Part shown: in pieces, positions 57,033 through 64,000 of the stretch
Position numbering within the stretch: position 1 is the first letter of the stretch
Layout of the letters: every line of letters starts with the position of its first letter
Assembly: GCA_022925895.1 (NCBI GenBank)
Contig: JAKSYS010000265.1
Span: 1 to 64,000 of the forward strand
Length of the DNA stretch: 64,000 bases
Direction: 5' to 3'
From: Fragilaria crotonensis
Lineage: Eukaryota; Bacillariophyta; Fragilariophyceae; Fragilariales; Fragilariaceae
Notes under the pieces: model-generated
What the model saw: only the letters and a program-made list of their open reading frames with translations
Told to the model about the DNA's origin: nothing
The model's database searches: none
Translations under genes and position numbers: made by a program

Positions 57033-60000
57033 GCAAGCCACTGGGCTCGGCTTGATAGCTGGTCGCCAAGCGCATGTCATTGCACGCTGTTTCTATGACG
57101 TCGCTATTGTTACCGTTCTTCGGAGAAACCCCAGCATCGAGATCGCTGCATTTCATGCGATGTTCGTCAATCAACTGGAGCTGTTGCTTTGCTTCACGAC
57201 ATCAAAAGTGGTGACGACTAACTTAATGCATTATGTAGTACCTCCCATCCTCCAAATCATTATGAAGTGATGTAGGGCAAAGGGGGAGCGTTGGTCGTTC
57301 CTTCCAAGATGACAGCACCGTTGAATGCATTCGCAACACGCATTCGAAATAGCAAGCAGGTAGTTTGTTCGCAATAAGGATCGCAGTCACGTCAGCCTCA
57401 GGGGACGCCACAGGGAACTGTCGCCCAAGCCAGCGTGGCTGATAACTTTCCATGCAGTTGTTTACTACGAGCGTCTGGTCATTCTTCCCATTATTTGAGA
57501 AGGAGGATTGGCTTATGAGCGACCGTCCATGCATGGTTGGTTGTGAGATTCAGCCTTTTTGATGACCTCGTTGAGTTGATCGACGTATTTGATAGATTAC
57601 AAACATTCCCAGACCTGCCCAAGGTTTGACAGATTCTTCATCACAAAAATGCCCCCTGCTGAATATGGTAATCGTCAGTAATGGAGAGGACTAAACGGAG
57701 CAGAGTCTCACATCTTTTGAGATTCAAGTCACATCCTAATAGAAGCATTGCAAAGAATCATGATAGTCCACCAAGATTTGGTTTGATATTTGGCTAGGAG
57801 GCACCACATAGCAAGTGCAATCAGAAAATAGAAAGTTAGTCGAGTTTTCTACAATCAAATTGAAGTACTTCTCCTTAGAAACAACGTTAGGTCCAATTGC
57901 GTGTTGTCCAACGTTCCTATTTTGTGCCTGATTTCTCTTTGCCTTGAACATATTTTCGATGAAACATTCGAATCCTGCAGCCCTGTGGTGATATGTTCAT
58001 TGCTTTCTTATCTTATGACAATCCTCACCCTGGTCGGTTAACCCATCAAGGGTTCGAACTGCCTTGAAGTCAAATGTATGCACATCAGTTTGCAACCTGG
58101 TTTGAAGAGAGCCTGTCCCTCTTTCCATGGCAAGAAATATATACTTCAAATAAGTACTGGTAGGCAGTGTGCCAGCACGCAGAACAAAAATGATCAAGTA
58201 CCCAAGTTTCTCAGGATCAGAAGATGAAACGTAGTATCTGAAACATTGCCATGATGTGGAACCAGCAGCAAGATTGTCACATTCACGGATGTAGCTGAAA
58301 ATTACAACATGAAAGCATCATGCATTGGCTGCCAGAGGTCAAGAAAACCATCTATGCCAAAGTTCATAGGGTACAACAGCGTGGGACCAAGCTCATGAGC
58401 TCAAGTGATTCTTATCTGTTGGAGTGGCTATCCACTGAAATGATGCTAGGGAGAAAATTGGAGGCCTTGGTAGCACAACAAGATTGAAAAGAAGGAAACA
58501 AGAATTGTGGTTGTGGTAAGCAAGTTAGTTGGTCAGAACACCAAAGACAAAAGTGCTCTTACTTGTCAATCAGCATATGTAAAACTGAGGAAAACAAGCT
58601 GGCATTACTCTGTTGCTTCAGAGTGCATCAGAACACTGAATTGACAAGTAATACAGTAAGCCAAGCAAAATTGTGAATCCAAACCAAGTACTTGCGGTCA
58701 GCTCCCTTATTGGAGTGGCTTTTATCACTTGCATCCTTACTTAGCAGCGGAAGGTGATTTTCCCATGCCCTCACAGCAGTAATGGACCTCTGGTGATAGA
58801 TTGTAACTACTGTCCAGCGCCTGATACTTCTTCATCAGCTCTGACAACCATATCAAGCTGGCTCTTCACAACTGATAGCAGATACGCTGACAATGGATCA
58901 ACAACGCGGACAGAACATGTCACCGAGTACGAGGACCACGCATGCACTCACAAAAGACCACTAGTAGGTGGCACTAGATCATCAACTCTCCTATGTTTGG
59001 AAAGAAGAATCTCAATCTCGGTTATGATTGCCCAGCAGCAATTGATACCTCTGCCTGTATCCACACGCTCAATCTCCGTGAGCCCCGACTGTAGTAATGT
59101 AAGGGGTCAGGAACATTTTTAGCTTGAACCCGTCAGCGTGCAACAGCGCACTTCAGGTCATACTATCGTGGCATATGCGAGACACAATTTCAACTTTCCC
59201 GTACTTGAGTACAAGTATGTCTGTCCACCGGATTTGCGAACCCTGAATACGAACCATGGACTCTCCGGCGGCTCTCCCTTCACCTCCCAATCCATCTTCG
59301 AACCATGACCCAAACAATCAGGCGTATGGAGTTCATACGGATGAGGAGTGGAAGGATCTTCCTATGACAGAAGGAACCGACTGATTCTCAACAGAAGCAC
59401 ATTTTTGACAAGAAGCCAATGCACATGACTATCAAAGCTATGGAACCCTCACAATAAGTTGGCCTACCTCATAATTGGATTTATGTCTATAACTAGTAGT
59501 ACTGTTCTAAATTTGATGCTCTATACTGATCTGGTCATGTGCCACCGGATGGTTTCGTACATTTTTTACCATGTTGATCAGAAGCTGGACATCAAGAACA
59601 AGAAACTGGAATCCTGGGCTTGTATACCTCTCAATCATATCTCCAAAGATATGCACTGCAACACCTTGCAATTGATACCATTGAATGGTTCAAGGAAGGA
59701 ATTTAAAATATGAGACAACCATGATGCTTTGAGCATTGACTGTAATTGTGGATGCAAGTAGGATCGAAAAGCAGAAAGCACTTTGCTATATCAGTTCTTC
59801 TCCCAAATCAGCATCTACTGGCAAATCCTTCGTTGAACCATCGGTTATCAATCAAAATGGAAAACAAAGATACAGTAATCCAAAACCGATGACATCCGGA
59901 GTTACACCAAACAACCATGACCTTCAGGATAATTCCACTGGCAAGTAATCGTAACCATCCGTTGGACACCAAGAGGTGATTTGCAGCATGTAAGGGATGG

Positions 60001-61950
60001 GCTACCCCATGGCTAAACTTCACTCTATGCTTATGAATTTGTTCCCAGATACCGAATCGTTTTGTTGGTGTCCCGGTTTCTTAAGGCATGTCCCATCTTT
60101 CGTCAAGTGAATCTATTGATTTTATTTTCTCCCAAAGTGTCATTTATCCAGGCAACCATCCAACTTATTTTTGGTTTGAGAGTGCGTTTTGTGGCTTTAT
60201 TCCCAGGCAACAATTTTGTGTATGCTTGATGTGAATACTAAGTTGGATTCAGATAGAACTTTCCAGAATTTAGTTGCTTGTCACAAACCTGACGGAATAA
60301 TAGCTATCACTCAGATCCGGCACCTTCAACATATATTGGAGCAAAAAAGAAAAGGGTCAATTATACGCAGACGCGGACACTCTCATGGTGGCGGCGCGCC
60401 CGCACAATGTGCTACTGGTGCCCAGTCGTTGATACACACGCCGATTCACTGTGGGTGCGCCAGGAAAGTGTGTCTTGCCGAATCAAACGTACCCTGAGAT
60501 TGCGGGTGTGATCCAGGCCGATGGAAACGAGCAGCCGACATTCCGATCTAGCTCCAAGCTGGTTGTACATGCTCCAGAGGGGCAGGAGGGCAGGCGACCT
60601 CATCTACTGCCATTTACTCTTTGGTTCCTGTTCATTTGCAGGGAGCGAATATGTTGCTGCTAAGGTCATTGCAGCCTTGTCCGCTCTACTCACGGCCGCC
60701 ATGGGTGGCGGCGCCGCGGGGGTATTGTTGGAGAAAAGCAGCTTGTTAGTACTATTTTGCAGGCCCTTGCTGCCAGTACAGCGAGGGGACCAGTACTGAT
60801 GACGACTGCATTTGTGAGCCTTCTTGTGTACAAGAATGCATATCCGACCGGATTAATGAGGCTTTGGGCATTATCCCCATTTGGGATCACCTTGCAAATT
60901 GTCTGCTGGCAAGGTCAAGGACAGCAACAGCATCAGTCAAGAAAGCAGTATTTTTATCATTAGACAAAGAACTTTGCAGCAACATGAATTGCAGCATGAT
61001 ATTCCAGAGCACATTTCCTGTCATTGTTGAGGAGGGCCAAAGCCTGAGTCACTTTGGGATGGATAGTGTCAATCAAAATGATGTACTTTGGCAAGACCTC
61101 CTGAGTACTATATCACACACAATGTCATGTTTAAGCTACCTGCCCTGCCTGATCTGGAACTCAGCTTACGCCTTGTGGTGTACTCATTCATGGACCACCA
61201 ATCACCAACCACTGTCGAATTCACAAAGATAGCAGACATGCTTATTGACATTGACCTGAAACACTTTGTTGAATCAATTCTTCAAGGAGAGAAGAAATTT
61301 GGGTCCACCACACTGGGTAAAACTGTCAGGAATCTTCTTCCAATACATTTTGCCATCTTGATCAGTACCAATTGCGGCATAAGCCATCACGAAAATTTTT
61401 GTAGAAGCCCGCTGCATTTATGTGTCAATCTTGAAGTTCTCACCAGGCAAACAACCAGCAGTGGAGCAAATGGCTTGGTATGTACCCTGGTTGTATGCAT
61501 CTTCCAGGGTATCAAAATCTGCAATCTGTTGAAGAAAAAAGGAAAAAGAAATGGTAAGGAGGTGAAGATCAATCAACAAAGCACTTGTTGTTGACACCGA
61601 ACAATGGTACTCAAAACGTTTTCAGAAATTCAAATCTGAGCCTAATTCACAGCACATGCAACAAGTCTTTAACACCCAAGAATTGGAAAAAATCTGTGGA
61701 CGCCAAGGGAGAATATACCACCAAAATTTCCAAAATTGGTTGCTTAATGCTCGAGGCCAAATATCTGATCCAGATTTTGGTCCAACGGTGGAAATTCTCT
61801 CAGTACCTTGTACCAGTACCTCTGGACATGTCCTTTAATTTTTAATTGAAATCAAAATATTTTATAGTAATACGTAGAGAAGAGTAAGACATGAAAGTAA
61901 AGAACCTTTTGTCGTCATCCCAGAATGATTTTTCACCGATTACATATCAA
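57033..61950. other. Gene-poor stretch
   Basis: About 4.9 kb contains only short frames. Minus-strand 57223-58200 and plus-strand 60430-60900 and 61088-61594 hold longer protein-like runs (for example ALAASTARGPVLMTTAFVSL near 60770) without a family I can name. 60380-60720 is GC-richer than its surroundings. Worn mobile elements are likely. Confidence 0.4.
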
Positions 61951-64000
61951 AACATTGCGGACCGTGACGCCAATAGATGACATTAGGCCCGATCCTATCA
62001 AAAAAGTCTTCATCCATTTTAGGGGATTTCATTGTCCGACACCACATCAGCAAATGTCACAGTATTAAGAACACCAAACATGATGAATTTTGGATGCAGC
62101 AAATGGGCTGTAGCGTGGATTTGCTTAGTATGTCCATGCGCCAAAAAGATGATTCCATGTACGGGATTGTGAGCGGTAAAGCAAGCTACAATATTGTCAT
62201 GAGTACTGATATGTGGCCAGCAGGTAGTCACACCCACTGCAACTGACCACCTGCTATGATGATAGGCCACCAATGAATGTTTCTTGTTAAACATTTTGTC
62301 CACACTCTCGTTATTGCAAAAGACGTGAGCTGGTTTGCCTTGTGGCATGGGGCACTCTGAAGCGCCAAATTTTGAATCACAAGTGTTCTATTGCCTCTAG
62401 TAGGCAAGCTTTCAATGCGATGAAGTCGACTGAAAATGTACTGGTCTTGACAGTTACTGTTGCTCGCTGCACCACAGTATCGGTGCTCGATTGATGAACC
62501 ATTCCACGAAGCCAGTGAGGGAGCAACGCGTTGCCCTATGGAATGCGTGCGGCACATCTACAAAGGCTGATGTGACATACAATGTGGATGTACCTCTTCT
62601 GCATCACAAAATAACTCATGGAAGCCTTCTTTGTTCATAAGGAAATCACCAGGTGTGCAACAATTGTTCAAGATATCCCTCTTGCGGGTTTGCTTGATAC
62701 TGGGACAGAAGGGCAACGTCCAACAATATGTCAACCCATCCACTTTCTGTAGCTCACCGCAGTACGCCAATTAATTCTTGGTAGAATGTCAGATCTTCTA
62801 CATTGAGCTCATGCATGACCCTTGTTTCAGGGGAATACATGTTTTGCATTGGAGTATCAATATTTGCTGTTCTAAGAAGTCTTCATCTTGTGTTCTTGAT
62901 CGCTTCTTCGACATTTATGATGGCTGCCTTGAGATAGTCTTGACTAGTCACTGTCCAGCAAGTGATGCCATTGATTTCATGCCTTTGGAGTTCGGCGCCG
63001 AGGTAAATTTCAGGAACATTGATCTTATCATTTTTAACAAGTTTAAATGTCCCTTGCACTTCCTCTAATATAGTATTGCACGTGAGATTGCCAAGATGTT
63101 GTCAACATACATCATGACGTTCAAATCATTTTTTGCCATCCCCTTTTGCCGCTGCCCCTATCTGTACATCAGGACGATCTGCCATTGACGACCGGGAATT
63201 CAATGATGCAAGCTTCTCCGCTAAGTAAGATCAAACTCTGAAACTTGCGGAGTTGAGATCATAAGCAAAGGGCCTAAAAAACAAGGAAGTTCTTCCTCCT
63301 TTGGACCCAAACTCTGGGCCTGCACCATTTAGCATTTCTACTTATTCGGTGCCGTCAAGACGGCGTTTTGTTTGTCAGCACCAAGGATCTTGAGGTCATT
63401 CATTCAGCTATCATCAAGATTATTCTCACTGAATCTCATGGTGCTACTGTACAATAAGATACTGAAGTGGGTGCACTTGTCTTATGGCCATCAACACAGT
63501 ACCTCGCCTTTCGTCGGCAATTGGCACCAAGAAGCTTTACATCAAAGACTAGGTGGCCGGTGATCTGCGTGTATCCCACTTACGTGTAGGGTTTTTTTCA
63601 AATCCTTCAAATGCAATTCGCACGCTTTGTATCTCCCTTAATAGCATCCTCGTGTAGGGTGTTGCCTTGCTCCCTATCAATCTCAATTACCTCTTTGATA
63701 TTCTTCGGGATGCGAAGAATCTCATACCTATTTGTATCCTACTACCAATACTTCTTCTTGACTTTGGCAGTACTTGCTTCTGCGTCTCGAGAAGATAAAA
63801 AAGCACCCACCATGCGAATGCTAGTTTGCCATCGACCTTACAATCCCTTGCATACGTTGCCAATTAAACCGGATACAATTCCTTGAGATCTTTCATGGCT
63901 ATCCACTCATTTGAACCAACACGTCACTCAGGAAACAAGCATCTCCCATCCTCTAGTGGCTTTGTGGCTGGCTTTCAACACCATAATCGTAAGTCCCCTT
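61950..64000 (-). mobile_element. Ty1/copia fossil, 5' side outside window
   Basis: On the minus strand an RT piece with MMYVDNILAIS lies near 63070-63115, followed by the post-RT region (INVPEIYLGAELQRHEI, near 63000). A connection-domain stretch and an RNase H part follow (CSLTGFVEWFINRAPILWCS, near 62470-62530), with THISTHDNI near 62185-62210. This order and wording are those of diatom copia elements. It is heavily broken, well over ten interruptions, and looks old. The LTR was not located, and the left limit is approximate. Confidence 0.8.

Noticed and set aside
1-64000. tRNA, rRNA and other RNA genes
   Set aside because: I looked for conserved tRNA boxes and rRNA cores and recognised none. 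A covariance-model scan would be decisive.
1-64000. Bacterial contamination or a prokaryotic operon
   Set aside because: Spliceosomal introns, eukaryote-only gene families and LTR elements rule this out.

Overview
This window looks like nuclear DNA of a stramenopile alga, most likely a diatom. Supporting signs are GT-AG introns of 77-144 bp, conserved eukaryotic housekeeping genes, and a mobile-element mix of Ty3/gypsy, Ty1/copia, a tyrosine-recombinase-type retroelement, and PIF/Harbinger with a Myb-like partner ORF. The species call is an inference from gene flavour and not proven by any marker.

Layout. 1-5090 is a GC-rich retroelement fossil on the minus strand, running off the left edge. 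5346-6040 holds a worn coding relic. 7957-13158 is a Ty3/gypsy element with both LTRs and a 5-bp target duplication. 14911-15922 is an EF-hand-like/adenylate-kinase fusion. 15923-21290 is gene-poor. 21291-22016 is the C-terminal part of a 7TM-type receptor. 22380-35073 is gene-dense: GPN2 (-), an LRR protein (+), an extended SDR (-), DNA polymerase eta (+), prefoldin 3 (+), and a flavin monooxygenase (-). 38120-42560 carries a kinesin-7-like motor and NOC3, both on the minus strand. 43790-45356 is a PIF/Harbinger element with terminal inverted repeats. 45582-51963 is a very large secreted-then-membrane protein joining TULIP/BPI-like repeats to a PqiA-like membrane core. 52461-54142 is a ZIP metal transporter with a duplicated His-rich exon, followed by a decayed ZIP copy. 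56016-57032 is the U5 snRNP 40 kDa WD protein. 57033 to the end is gene-poor and finishes in a Ty1/copia fossil on the minus strand.

Cross-cutting signals. A GTAC-rich palindromic motif with core ACCTGGTACT (or its complement AGTACCAGGT) lies upstream of most genes here, and related GTAC-rich sequence is found in the gypsy LTRs. Several otherwise well conserved host genes are interrupted by length changes in homopolymers or dinucleotide runs. That pattern fits consensus-sequence error better than gene death, so I call those genes CDS and flag the breaks.

Most host genes are unlinked housekeeping functions: ribosome biogenesis, splicing, Pol II assembly, tubulin folding, mitosis, translesion synthesis and metal uptake. 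The large TULIP-PqiA protein is the best candidate for something poorly described.
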